Shown here in pieces: positions 1-11,000 of a stretch of 64,000 nt of DNA. Both the position numbers and the translations under genes were made by a program. Location: positions 13,028,275 through 13,092,274 of the forward strand of contig OZ024785.1 of NCBI GenBank assembly GCA_964017065.1, written 5' to 3'. Source of the stretch: Haliclona indistincta. Lineage: Eukaryota; Porifera; Demospongiae; Haplosclerida; Chalinidae. The notes under the pieces were generated by a model that saw nothing but the letters and a program-made list of their open reading frames with translations, did not search any database and was not told where the DNA came from. Positions within the stretch are counted from its first letter, which is position 1, and each line of letters opens with the position of its first letter.

Positions 1-784
1 GTGAGTCCAGGCTTAACTGGTGACAGTGATTACTTGTTCATTACAGTTGTATGTAAATGCTTCAAAATCTAGTAATTTGACTAGGCTAGTCAATGCTTTA
101 GTTCTAGCGTGACTTCACCTTGATAGTGGACCTACAGTTTACCACCTGAATACTGGTAGGTTTGACTTGTACTGTAGGAACATTATAGTGACAGTTGGGA
201 CTAATGTGCATTTAGCAACAGACATAGCTGTACAGTCATGCATTGTGCCATATCTGCCATCAACTATACTATTACTATTTTCTTCTCTGACTAAGCATTG
301 AACTGAGTGTTTATAACTATTATGAACCACAAAGAACTTCCAATAATGCCTTTAAATACGAGCACAACCAGGTGTGACTGCCAGCATACTAAATGCTCAC
401 TAGCTGTCCTTTACTGAATCTGAGAAAGACATGCTACATGTATACGGTTTAACAACAAATGCTATGTACTCATGCAGGTGATATATTCTCAGTTTCTACG
501 AGATTCCACCCACTTGCTCTAAGTGCTTGGGATGTCAAATGCATCGGCTTTCACGGTAAAATAACTCCTTGAATAACCCATATGCATATGTAAAGACTGG
601 TTTTAAATTTTACTTATAATTTGGTAAGCTACAAAGTATGCGTCATTGCTAAGAGGAACAGAGGTAGCACAAAACTTGATGTACAACAATCAACACTACA
701 GCAGCTCACAACAGAGTGATTACATTACAGAGTTAAATATAAACTGAAGTTGTGATTAAAAAGCTAAACTGTACAACACAGTGG
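1..784. other. Left flank without a recognisable gene
   Basis: No coding region could be supported here on either strand. The short open stretch at 139-330 on the minus strand shows no known motif. The part nearest 784 is the 3' flank of the minus-strand transporter gene, whose TAG stop lies at 785-787. Confidence 0.5.
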
Positions 785-2530
785 CTATGACGTAGCCAGT
801 CCTGATAGGATTGCTCTGCGCTCTTGTAGGCATTCCTCCTCCTGGTCTAACCACTTGTCGTGAGTGTCCTCGATCATCCATTGCACATTGACTATCTCGT
901 CTCGCTGTCGGTAGCGGTAACGTCTGGACACACATGAGAACAGCATCAGAAACACCAGGATCAGAAACACCTTCACTCCCTCGAAAATTAGCCAAGAGGT
1001 CTTTTCAATGAGAAGAGTATCTACCAAACGTACTAGTAGGTACCTGATGCTAAAGGTGGCATACCACAGACCAATGAGCAGTCCCTGGGTAGTGCGGGGA
1101 GCCTGGGCACAGATGAACTCAAACACTGTCATGGAGACAAGCAGAGAAGAGAGACCATTGAGGAGCTGAGGAATGATGAACCACAGGTAGGTGTTGTCGA
1201 CTGGGTTGTCTGTAAAATCACATGAGATGTTAGAAAGTTTTAACCGAATCTTTGAGCATACGATACCGGGGCTGAAAACATTACTCCGATAATTGGTTAG
1301 AACACAAGCAATTGAACTGTGCTCTGACCAGTACTTGCTGTCATAGTTGATCACTACTATTATGTACAAGACAACTTGTACTAGTGAGAGGTACAGACCA
1401 ATCCACATTTTAGTGAGCATTCGAACTTTCTTGATGTAGCGACTACATTTGTTGATGATCAGTCGATACAGTGGAATACCAACCACTATAACAAGAGTGC
1501 TGATGTGGAGTGGATTGAACACAATTAGTAGCAGTACTGGTAGTGAAGGACAGCTAGTCCTCTGGAGCTGATCCGGAGCAGAGTAGCCATCTCCAGCTAG
1601 ATGGTATCCAAACAGACACAGGAGAAGAGGCAGGATGCGTAGGAATGTCTTAGTGTCCTCCACCTCCTCATTGGTAAATGGTCCTCCATATTTGTTCTTA
1701 CCCAGGTCTATACGGCGTGGAATATCCTCCTCCCAGTAGGTGAAGGCACTACGATGCTGAGGGACCTTGTGGTTCCAAGAATACTTGAGCACTTTGTAGA
1801 TATTCTTGAATGGGTTGAGACCTGCTTTCAGAATGTATAAGTGACGCTTTGATTTATGAAGAAGCACTAAACTGCCTACAGCAACTAGACCAAGTATGGC
1901 AAATAACATAAAAGCTAAAATATCTAAAATTGCACGTGATTCATAACGATATTTGGAGAGTGAAGTGAAATTACTTTTGTTTGCTAAAAAGCAAATTTGA
2001 AGATACATTACTACCAATTGCACTGCATTGTGAGTCCAGTAGTACCAGTGGATGAAGGCAATCAGTTTTGGTGTAGGAGCCTCTAGTAGTTGATCCAGTC
2101 CAAATTGAATGGCATTAGCTTCAAACAGTCCAACACTCGTTGTAATTAAAGCAAGTAGTAGTACCAAGGAAATATCATGAATAAGGTTGTGCGGTTTAAC
2201 ATTTGTTCGAAATAATTCGATAATATTACCAATATTAGCAGAAAGAATAACGAGGAACATTAGCATTGCAATAGTGTACCCAACTATCAGCATTATGAAA
2301 GAACATTTGAGAGTTCGATACCTGGTGAGACAGACATCAGCTATGTAGCCAAGGAAAGGGTAGCTGAGAAACAATATGCCAAGGGTCGTGAAGTATGCAA
2401 TCTTTGAGTAGGATTGTTCATACTGTTCCAAATGAATGGTTCTTGCTACGTTCGATAGTTGAATAGTGATAGAGCAAATGATGACTACCACATGACCTGG
2501 TAGGTAAGTACGACGAGCTGGCTGAGTCAT
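785..2530 (-). CDS. POT/PTR (SLC15-like) family membrane transporter, copy 1
   Basis: Single-exon gene of 581 residues, predicted as a 12-helix major-facilitator protein of the proton-dependent oligopeptide/nitrate transporter fold. Family marks seen: YIADVCLTRYRT after TM2 (like the POT motif ADxxxGRYKTI), GLFEANAIQFGLDQ, a WYYWTHN segment in TM5 (like FYxxINxG), YGGPFTNEEVEDTK in the central loop, and FEFICAQAPRTTQGLLIGLW in TM10-TM11. I chose the ATG at 2530 because every paralogue starts with the same MTQPAR-type sequence and most share the upstream context CAGTGCC. An in-frame ATG at 2626 would add 32 residues. The TM9-TM10 loop is the 'SEHSS' class with an NIS sequon. Peculiarities are Trp in place of Gly in the C-terminal VNVQWMIED and Arg in LVRLVD. 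It is the only copy on the minus strand and is separated from the others by about 28 kb of mobile DNA. The substrate is unknown. Confidence 0.85.
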   Translation of the reverse strand: MTQPARRTYLPGHVVVIICSITIQLSNVARTIHLEQYEQSYSKIAYFTTLGILFLSYPFLGYIADVCLTRYRTLKCSFIMLIVGYTIAMLMFLVILSANIGNIIELFRTNVKPHNLIHDISLVLLLALITTSVGLFEANAIQFGLDQLLEAPTPKLIAFIHWYYWTHNAVQLVVMYLQICFLANKSNFTSLSKYRYESRAILDILAFMLFAILGLVAVGSLVLLHKSKRHLYILKAGLNPFKNIYKVLKYSWNHKVPQHRSAFTYWEEDIPRRIDLGKNKYGGPFTNEEVEDTKTFLRILPLLLCLFGYHLAGDGYSAPDQLQRTSCPSLPVLLLIVFNPLHISTLVIVVGIPLYRLIINKCSRYIKKVRMLTKMWIGLYLSLVQVVLYIIVVINYDSKYWSEHSSIACVLTNYRSNVFSPGIVCSKIRLKLSNISCDFTDNPVDNTYLWFIIPQLLNGLSSLLVSMTVFEFICAQAPRTTQGLLIGLWYATFSIRYLLVRLVDTLLIEKTSWLIFEGVKVFLILVFLMLFSCVSRRYRYRQRDEIVNVQWMIEDTHDKWLDQEEECLQERRAILSGLATS

Positions 2531-3047
2531 GGCACTGACTGTTAGTAATGTAACTGAAACTGAACTCACGCCAAAACAAACTAAGTATAATAATAGTTCT
2601 GAATGTCTAATATGATGATATGACATGTTATGAGTTCAAATGCTGTTAGATTATATACACTGTGTTTGTTATTCTTCCATCTATGATGATCTATAGTGGA
2701 TGGTACATCTACTCAGCAGTGATGGATCATGGATCCAGGGCGGCAGACAGAGGGAGCTAACAAGCAACGCACGAAGCGAAGTTTTTGTTTAGTATTCATG
2801 AGTACAAGTCTTTACATAATTTTCGCAAATACGCAATAGAAATCCTCATAACCCTTTACTCTCAAGTAGTATAATTATTTATACACATACACTCTTACAA
2901 ACTTACAAATGAATGATAAAAAAGACACTAATAGTTAGAAAACAGCTTTAAAGTGAGAACATGCAAATATAATATTGTGATCGAAAATTGCAAAATGACC
3001 CACATAGCTCATCTCGTGCACAGCATGGTATTATAATGAGTACTCAC
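2531..3047. other. 5' flank of transporter copy 1
   Basis: This is AT-rich DNA upstream of the minus-strand transporter. I see no clear TATA box or second gene in it. It ends at the donor site of the exon-like block at 3048-3188. Confidence 0.4.
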
Positions 3048-3188
3048 ACGTCCACACCGCTCATAGTGGTAAACCATTGATATGACACTGACTGCTTGAT
3101 AGGCGAGACAGCGGTCACACGCCACTAGCTTGTGACATTTGATAGCTTTCCGCCATAACGGCTTAAGATCTGATATTGGAGCATCTAC
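3048..3188 (-). CDS. Isolated exon candidate of unknown gene
   Basis: On the minus strand a 141-bp open block (47 codons, phase 0 at both ends) is flanked by a good acceptor (ATATACAG before GTAGATGC) and a consensus donor (GTGAGT after GGACGT). Its translation begins VDAPISDLKPLWRKAIKCHK and contains the cysteine/histidine-rich stretch CHKLVACDRC. I do not recognise the family. It lies 137 bp from the end of the Helentron-like element, so the rest of its gene may lie beyond that insertion. The phase-0 zinc-finger exon at 12612-12715 would be a compatible partner, but this link is speculative. Confidence 0.35.
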
Positions 3189-3324
3189 CTGTATATCACA
3201 CAAAGATACAATATCAGCGATATAAGATCTCAGTATCAGATCTTGTATCACACAGAATACTTTGCACATAAAATACACATGTATATCACAAGCAGCTTAT
3301 ACATGTAGATGCATTATTATACAA

Positions 3325-3923
3325 GAAATAAAAAGATTTCTAACGAAATCAAAAGGATGTAGGGATGGTAGATTAGCAATGAAGAAATCTGTCACTGGGC
3401 CCCAATGTAAACAAACAAGGAACTACCCTGGAATGGTAAGACGATTGACTTGCTAACAGACCATAGATCCCTACATCAGTGGCTGCACATAAGGATTGGA
3501 TCTAGAGTAATGGGGTTTAACTTAGATTAAGCTAATTTTAAGCATTAATCAACTTGTTCCAGTCAAATTCTGCAGTAAGTGTATAAGAATAGCCAGCTGG
3601 GCTACCAACCTGTATATTTTACTAGACCAAGCTATATTTTACTAGCCCTGGGCTAGCTGGCTAGTGCTAATTTGAAGCCCTGATCTGATAACAACACTAA
3701 TAATTGGATCAATAACAGCATCATAGGTAACATTAGTTCACTCTAGATCCAATCCTTATGTGCAGCCACTGATGTAGGGATCTATGGTCTGTTAGCAAGT
3801 CAATCGTCTTACCATTCCAGGGTAGTTCCTTGTTTGTTTACATTGGGGCCCAGTGACAGATTTCTTCATTGCTAATCTACCATCCCTACATCCTTTTGAT
3901 TTCGTTAGAAATCTTTTTATTTC
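3325..3923. repeat. Long inverted repeat forming the 3' end of the Helentron-like element
   Basis: Two arms, 3325-3507 and 3741-3923, each 183 bp, are near-perfect reverse complements around a 233-bp spacer. The outer ends read GAAATAAAAAGATTTC, which contains part of a small palindrome (GATTTC...GAAATC), and the inner part carries ATCCCTACATCAGTGG. The arms share variants not found in other family members, for example GGAACTACCCTGG. DNA just outside the right arm (3924-3970) resembles the DNA preceding the inverted repeat in the short copies, which ties this block to the same family. Confidence 0.8.
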
Positions 3924-3998
3924 TTGTTTGTATCCATTTTTCTTAATTTTATTCATAAAAATTTATAATAATCGTCAAAAATTTTAATAAAAAGTTTC

Positions 3999-4287
3999 TT
4001 AATAATACTTTATTTTGAACATGTTTCGTATAGCTATTGGTTGAACAATGTCATTGGTATCATCATCACCTACAAAAATAAAAATGTGAAAAAAATTGTT
4101 AAGCACAAAAAGTAGCCTACCTTTGGTTGATCTTCGACAATATACAGAGACTGTCTTGGTTTCCCCAAATATGGCATTAGAAATTTTAACCAGCCACAAT
4201 GGATACTCAGCCACTCTACCAACGACAAGGTGCAGTCTCACAGAGTGGAAAAAAATTGAGTGTTTGGGTAGACCTCGCACATACATT
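3999..4287 (-). CDS. Small two-exon ORF of unknown function inside the Helentron-like element
   Basis: On the minus strand, exon 4287-4121 follows a strong acceptor (TTTTCTCCCCCACAG) and ends at GTAGGC. A 51-bp T-rich intron ends in TTTTTGTAG, and exon 4069-3999 runs to a TAA stop, with AATAAA inside its last codons. Phases match, giving up to 78 residues from the ATG one base into the first exon. The product begins MYVRGLPKHSIFFHSVRLHL and ends in an acidic then basic tail. I do not recognise it. It could be a second element-encoded protein, a 3' exon pair of a longer element transcript, or a captured host gene end. The other two frames of the first exon have stops. Confidence 0.45.
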
Positions 4288-5053
4288 CTGTGGGGGAGAA
4301 AATGCAAAGTAAACACAGAGTACGTCCATACAGTAAACCTTCACTTATCCAGTTTTCACATATCAGGAGTACTTGTGTTTATGCAATTTTTTTGTCATCA
4401 ACACTATTACCACATGTGCTAAGCTCACAATTGTATGGGCATAATACTACCATGTTAGGTCTGGGGTACTTGCAGACAGTAAAATTGAAATTGACCACAT
4501 GTATGTATAGTAGACTGCCTTATGTAAACACACTTAGTAGGTGATCATAGGTTGCCATTACCAACATCAAGTATACCACCACATGTCAGAAGTATTGAGA
4601 TTAATAAAGAATTGATTACTAACATCTGCGTCATTGCTACATAATACCTCAGTAGACTCAACACTGTGTCAATACCATGCATGTGTTGGTAGACAAGAGG
4701 TCAAGTGAATACGATGTATCAGAGCAAGAGCAGAGTTATTATCTCAAAATCAGTAAAGATTACAACACCTGCGGACATGTGATTTCACTCAACGCTAGTA
4801 TCAGCAGACACCATGACGACACGGCAATAGTGCTCTGTATTAAAGCACATAAAATGACTAAGCTCATTGTATTACAGCAGTCACAACACCACATGGGCAA
4901 TAGCGCTCTATTTAGAGCACATAACTTGTCTAAGGCAAGCACACACTATGATGACAGATTACACAGTGATCTATTAATTTTAGACATGACTAAAGCCATT
5001 GTATTGCATCAATTGAAGCACACAAACAATGTTCTTACTTTCATGTCCAGTGA
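4288..5053. other. Inter-ORF region of the Helentron-like element
   Basis: No gene is supported. A plus-strand open frame at 4677-5057 has no motif and lies over imperfect repeats rich in GCTCT/AGCAC. It is probably the 3' untranslated part of the Rep/helicase gene. Confidence 0.4.
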
Positions 5054-8000
5054 TTAAACAGATAATGTTCTAAGGACAACGTCATAATGCCCAGGGAGAT
5101 ATCTCAAATACATTGCCCTTTGTGTTATGTCATCAGGCAAGGTTCTATCAACAGAATGTGGACTAAACCTGTACCAATTTTGATCTTGTGTACTGTAGGT
5201 AAAAATGCAAGTGTTGATGAGATGAGATAAGGTTATTATCTCAATGTCAGAGCCCCAAGTTGCATTTTGATTCATTTTAGTGCGCTCTATGTACTGTTGT
5301 ACACTTGAGTAACCTGCAAACAGATCATACTGGTGAGCATACAACAGATGGGAGATTGCTACCATATGATCTAATATAGCTTGGCGTACTGCCATGTGCT
5401 GAGCTTGTGAACCAGTGATCACATATGAAAAGGAACGGAACATACAGTTCCCATCACCAACTATGTCTTTAGTATGGTTGTGATCAGGCAGAGTGAGAGG
5501 TACATTAGCACCACCACCTCTGTGTCTGGGTGGTGGATGATGGTGTTCTAGACCAAGAGTAGCGCAAGCAGTTTTTTGCCATTCTAAGTCTACAGGATAG
5601 TAGTAGTACGGCCATCTTTGTGTATGTGCTGGATCAAATGAACCTGTAATTAAGCAATCGTCATTTTTTGCACTAGCAGTAGTGTGAAGTTGCTTGTTAG
5701 GAGCACTACTATTACAAGCTCTTTTGGCTGGTTTAGCAGTTTGAACAGGGGCAGTGCTAGTTCGTTTACGCTGAGTGCCCAGGGTGCTAACAGGTATTGT
5801 TTGTTGCTTGGTAGTGGTTTGTGAGCATTTTATTTTCTTGCTGGGAACAACCACAGTATCTACTTGGTCAGTATCAGGTTTTCCAACAAGCTTACGTTTA
5901 GAAGCCTGTTGAACAGGAATGGTGTACAGAGGAAGATCAGGTCTATACATTTTACGTAGACGATTATACTCCTCTAAAGATCGATTGCTGACTATAATGG
6001 ACTTTGGATCAAATGAGAGGAGATGCAAGCCCGTGAGTGATCTTACTCTAGACAAAGCAACATAAGCCATTGCAGCACAAAAAACTTTATCCGACAGATC
6101 AATAATGGCATGGTCCAGGGACAACCCCTGGGACTTGTGTATAGTAACAGCATATGCCAATATCAATGGAAATTGTTCTCGACGAACATAGTAGTTTTTC
6201 ATAACAACGAATCTGCTCTTGACCCTTTCAACCTGATATGGGCTGGTCAGGTGATCAAATTGTACAGTTACAAATTGTTTAGTTATTGCAGTAACTGTAC
6301 CCAATGAACCATTGACTAGACCTTTCTTTGTGTCAACGTTACGGCGTAACATAACACGTGCTCCAATAGCTAACACTAGAATACTTTGCAGTCCTCCAGT
6401 CATGTTGCAATCATGGTTTAATTTATGGAGTTGCTTGTCAGCAGTTTTTGTCCACTTAAGTTTACTGACAGTTTCGTCAACATCATCTGTACATTCTAGT
6501 TCGAATGATTTACCAGGAAGAGATTTGAGCATTTTATTGTTTAGCTCGTCACATTGCTTGCGTGTAGGAAAAAATGTTACTACCATTATTCCTTGTTCTT
6601 GCAACTCAGCAATTTTCTCAGTCAATGAGCAAGTAAACACTCTTGATTGGAGAGTGCTTATGGTGGAGCTTGTAACTTCACCAATTCTAATACCATTAAG
6701 CAGTGTTGTATAGTCTTTGTCACCTTTCTGACGCTCATTGATGGTTAGCTCATCGTATACAACAGTTTCTTCCCATATATTGGGAGAGGTTGCACAGCCT
6801 ATTCTGTACTTGACTACAGTGTCAGGTACAGCTGAAAATACTGGTTGACCACCAACAGGCTCAAGTTGAAGCAAATCACCGAAAACTATCATATTTCGTG
6901 CTCCAAAGTAGTCAACACCTCCATATAGCTCATTCAAGCGTAGATGAATGTATGCTAGATTGAGGCTACTAACCATTGAAATTTCATCTACAATGAATAA
7001 TTTAACATTACGCAGAGCTGTTTTCATCACTTTGTGTGCAGCTTTTGGTAAAGACCAATGGACGGCTGACCTACCCCCGTGCTGGACAGGTAGCTGAAAT
7101 AACCGGTGGATAGTCATGCCACCAACATTAAACGCAGCTAAACCTGTTGGTGCAGTTATGGCACATGAGCAATCAGCACTAGGCCACAGTTGAGCTACAA
7201 ATGCTTTGATTGTCTCGATAAGAAATGATTTACCTGTTCCAGCGACACCTGTGACAAACATGCACAATGGAGGTAAGTCACAAGAACAATCATTTGTTTC
7301 ATGTTGTTGCACGTGAATCATATGCTCTTTGACTTTGTCAAATATTCGTCTCTGATCTGCATTCAACATGTTGGTCCTATCGGAAAGACTAAGCGTGTCT
7401 TCACACTTAGTGACCATGCTTACAGCATCCTGCATTGCAGCAACTGCTTCACAGATTAGCTGTGGCTCACTATCAACCTTTTGCTCCGGACAATCAGATT
7501 GTCTGGCTTCATTGATTAGTTTAACACTACGATTACATTCAAGCATCTGCTGTAATCGAGTGTGGTGAGTCAAGCAACGGTTTTCACCAGTGTCAGGAAA
7601 ATGCCGATTAAATGCTTCTTCAGCAGTCTCGTCTTCTACTAAAAGCTCACTCTCATTTCGGAAAGGCACAAAAAGCATGATTAGAGAATAGTAATAATCT
7701 TCTTTCTGATTTTCATTTCTCAAATCATATAACTTGTGATTGGGTAACACAGGTTTGCCGCGCCTTTTGAATTCAGTTTGTTTCACACCTTTGACAATAG
7801 TGTGATACCAAGTGTAATTAGCGACAATGTCGTAAAGACACATGTCCTCAAGCTTATCGGGACGATTGGGATAGTAAGTGTCTACAAGATTCGACTCAAA
7901 TAAATCCTCACTATCAGGATCTGACTTTGAAAGCTCCGTCAAAGCTGCGTGACTTTTGAGTCGTCGATTTCGTTTGTGAGGCATAGATACATTTACGAAC

Positions 8001-11000
8001 TGTATTGCTTCCGATTTTTCAGTCAAGTGGTCACCCAACAACAAGTCGGCAGCCTCATACAAACCACACTCTCGTGAGCTCAAAGCTTTCATTCCAAATT
8101 TGTAGAGCTTGCTATAAATGCTCTTACTGTCTTGGATTTCTCTCCAAATGTCTTGCATGTTGCTTCTTTCTGCTTTAGTGACATACCCACTAACGTAATG
8201 AGCTAATGCAAGAGAAGACTCTGACACAAACTGTATGTCAATGTTAGCTTTCCACAATAACAGAATCAGAGGATTATAGTCATTCACTCTAACCTCAGAC
8301 TCTGTTCGTGTAAGTTCGTAGATTTTCTTACGAGTTTTAAGAGAGTCTTCTACAGAGTGCACAATACCTGTTTCACAAGCCGGACGAGGAAAGCCAAACT
8401 TACAGTAAGTTATGAACGTACTGCCGACCTTTCGTCTGCGCTTGCAATATGCACTACACTTATGCATTTGATATCTAGTGACGAGCTCATGCAATTCAGG
8501 ACTAGTTTTCTTGTCAGGTATGTGACAAGTAACCCTTTCCTGGATCCATTTCAATACAATAGCTGAGTCATCACAGCCAATAACAGGTGCATCTTTTATC
8601 CACAACAGGACGTGGTAATGAGGTGCACCTCTGGCTTGATACTCCTTCTTCCAGTAGAAGTGCTCTACTTCACCCAATATCTGACCTTTACATATGACAG
8701 TGCGAAAGAAGGCATGAAATTTCTCAGAAAATTTTCGAGAAACCGAAATAGGATCTTCTGTGCAAAGTCTTCCCATATCGTAACTTGGAGAGACATTGTT
8801 TACCTTCCTGAGGTAACGAGCCATGTCACTCCACTCATATTCAGCACAACTGAATGTGAGAAACAATGTTGGTGATCCCCAGTTACGCACCATGCACTTG
8901 AGATCACTCTTACGCTGCCACCAGTACTGTTTGCTACCGCGTACTGACTGAAGCATTGTGAAGAGGCTTGCTTCTAACCGTTCATCAGAGGCTTCAACCT
9001 TAGCTAGTAGCTGCTTAACAGACATAGCAACTCCTCGTGAGGAATGAAGGACATTGTAGACGCCGTTACCTACTTCACGTAGGGTTTTTTGATTCAGCAG
9101 ATAGAATACATATGAGGCATCTTTGCGAAATCGCGAATCTTTGTTATGCAAACGTTGTTTGACAAACTCGCTAAAGCTCAAAGTGATTTCTTTGTTGCGA
9201 GGATGATTCTCACCAAATTGCCCGTTTGGGTAAAGTACAGGAAAGCACATAACATCCAAGTCTTTCAATCTACTGTAAATAGGTGCTTCTGTAACATTAA
9301 CCAACTTGTATTGGTCTATGTCAGAAACAGTTGGAATCTGATTATCTAAATACCTAATAGTATAGGACTGATAACCAGCTATATCGTCAGCAGTAGCCTT
9401 ATCTAGCATCTTAGTGGTTGCATTGTTAGCCACTTCGATTACTTTTTGTGTAGTTTCATCGAGGCTGTCTGCTTCTACTGACTTATAAAGTTTGTGAATC
9501 TCTTTCAGCTTTCTTATAGCTGCTTTCACACGTTCTATATTGACCAGTGAACGCCAGACAACATTAGCTTTTGTGGGTTTACCATTCACTAATATGTACA
9601 ATTCTGGTGATGCAACACAAGACTTTGCCGATCCTTCAACATTGGACAGCGTTTCACATGTTTTATTGAATGGTAAAGGCAGAAAAAATACACTACCCTT
9701 GCAAGCTTTCAATGAGTTGTACACAGGCACTTTGCAGGTGTATGTGCCTAGCCTAACTACTGTCTGAAAGCATTTAGCAAGCTGAATGAACTGTTTGCTA
9801 AGGGCATCGAGTTTATCAAGCTCAGATGGAATGGGTACGGTTTCCAAACCATTTAAAACACATCGTGGTGGCAATACATCAGCTTTGATTTTGGGTTTAC
9901 AGTAGCTACACATATAGAGAGTTTCATCCTCGGCTGGAGGAGTGTGCTTCAGTATATAGTCTATGAGCTCTGACCCAATGTCCGAATCAAAATGCTTTGA
10001 GAAGTTTACTTTTGTGACAGATTTTCTCTGAAACAAGCATTGACAGCTACAACACACGTTTTCAGCATCGTCATTCCACTCTTTCTCAACTTGAGATATG
10101 ACCAGAGCATGCTGTAACTGCAAGGTGGTTTCTAAGTTCAGCACTCTAAAAAACGAGTTGTTTATTGAGGAGCCTTCCTCGCCAACAAAATCATTAGTTG
10201 TTAGCAACTCGTCAAAGCTCTTCCCAGTTGCAGAAAGTAAACGCTTGAAATTACCTTCGCCTAGGGCACGATCAATCCCAGCAAGGGATTCGTGACTTGC
10301 TTTTGCACTATATACTCGACGCATAAACGTTCTCAGTACTTTATGATGTGCTGAAGCTGCACGTATGATACGAAGCTCACTATTACACATACTACCAGTT
10401 TGATGACATGCCAAAGAATGACCCATCATTTGGCGTTCATTTGGGCAGTCATCGCATGATTGTAATACTTGTCGTAATTCATGCATTGGAAGAGTAAAGG
10501 CATTCTTTAGTCTAACAATTGCATTGACTTCATCATCAGTGATTGGCTTACAATCACTGGTACACGGCATTTCATCACGAGGCTGGCTGGAAGGATCAAT
10601 ACGATCAGGCACATCTGAATCATCATCATCCTTTACATACGATGCTTCATAGAAGTATGGATCACATGATCTTTTGCGATGAATGCCTTCACCAAAGTCA
10701 TCTCTGCTTTTGATACTTTTTGCATTGATACTTTTAGCAGATTTAATCAATTCAGCAGCATATTCCTTGCGCTTCTTTAAGGCTTCATGAACCAGCCTAC
10801 GAGCTGCTATTCTACATGCAACACGATAAGAGATTCTAGCCAATCGCTTTGCTATAGGCTGCTCTTTAAAAGCTTTCATAACCTCGGTTCTTGCTTTACG
10901 ATTTGCTAGCAATTCTCTTATCAGTTCATTGATGTACATTTCCTTTACACTAGATTTTGGAGGAGACAAATAGTATTTGTTTTTCCTAGTGTGCGAGATG

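Noticed and set aside
4677..5057. Plus-strand ORF of 126 codons
   Set aside because: No motif, overlaps the end of the Rep/helicase gene, and lies in imperfect repeats inside the transposon.
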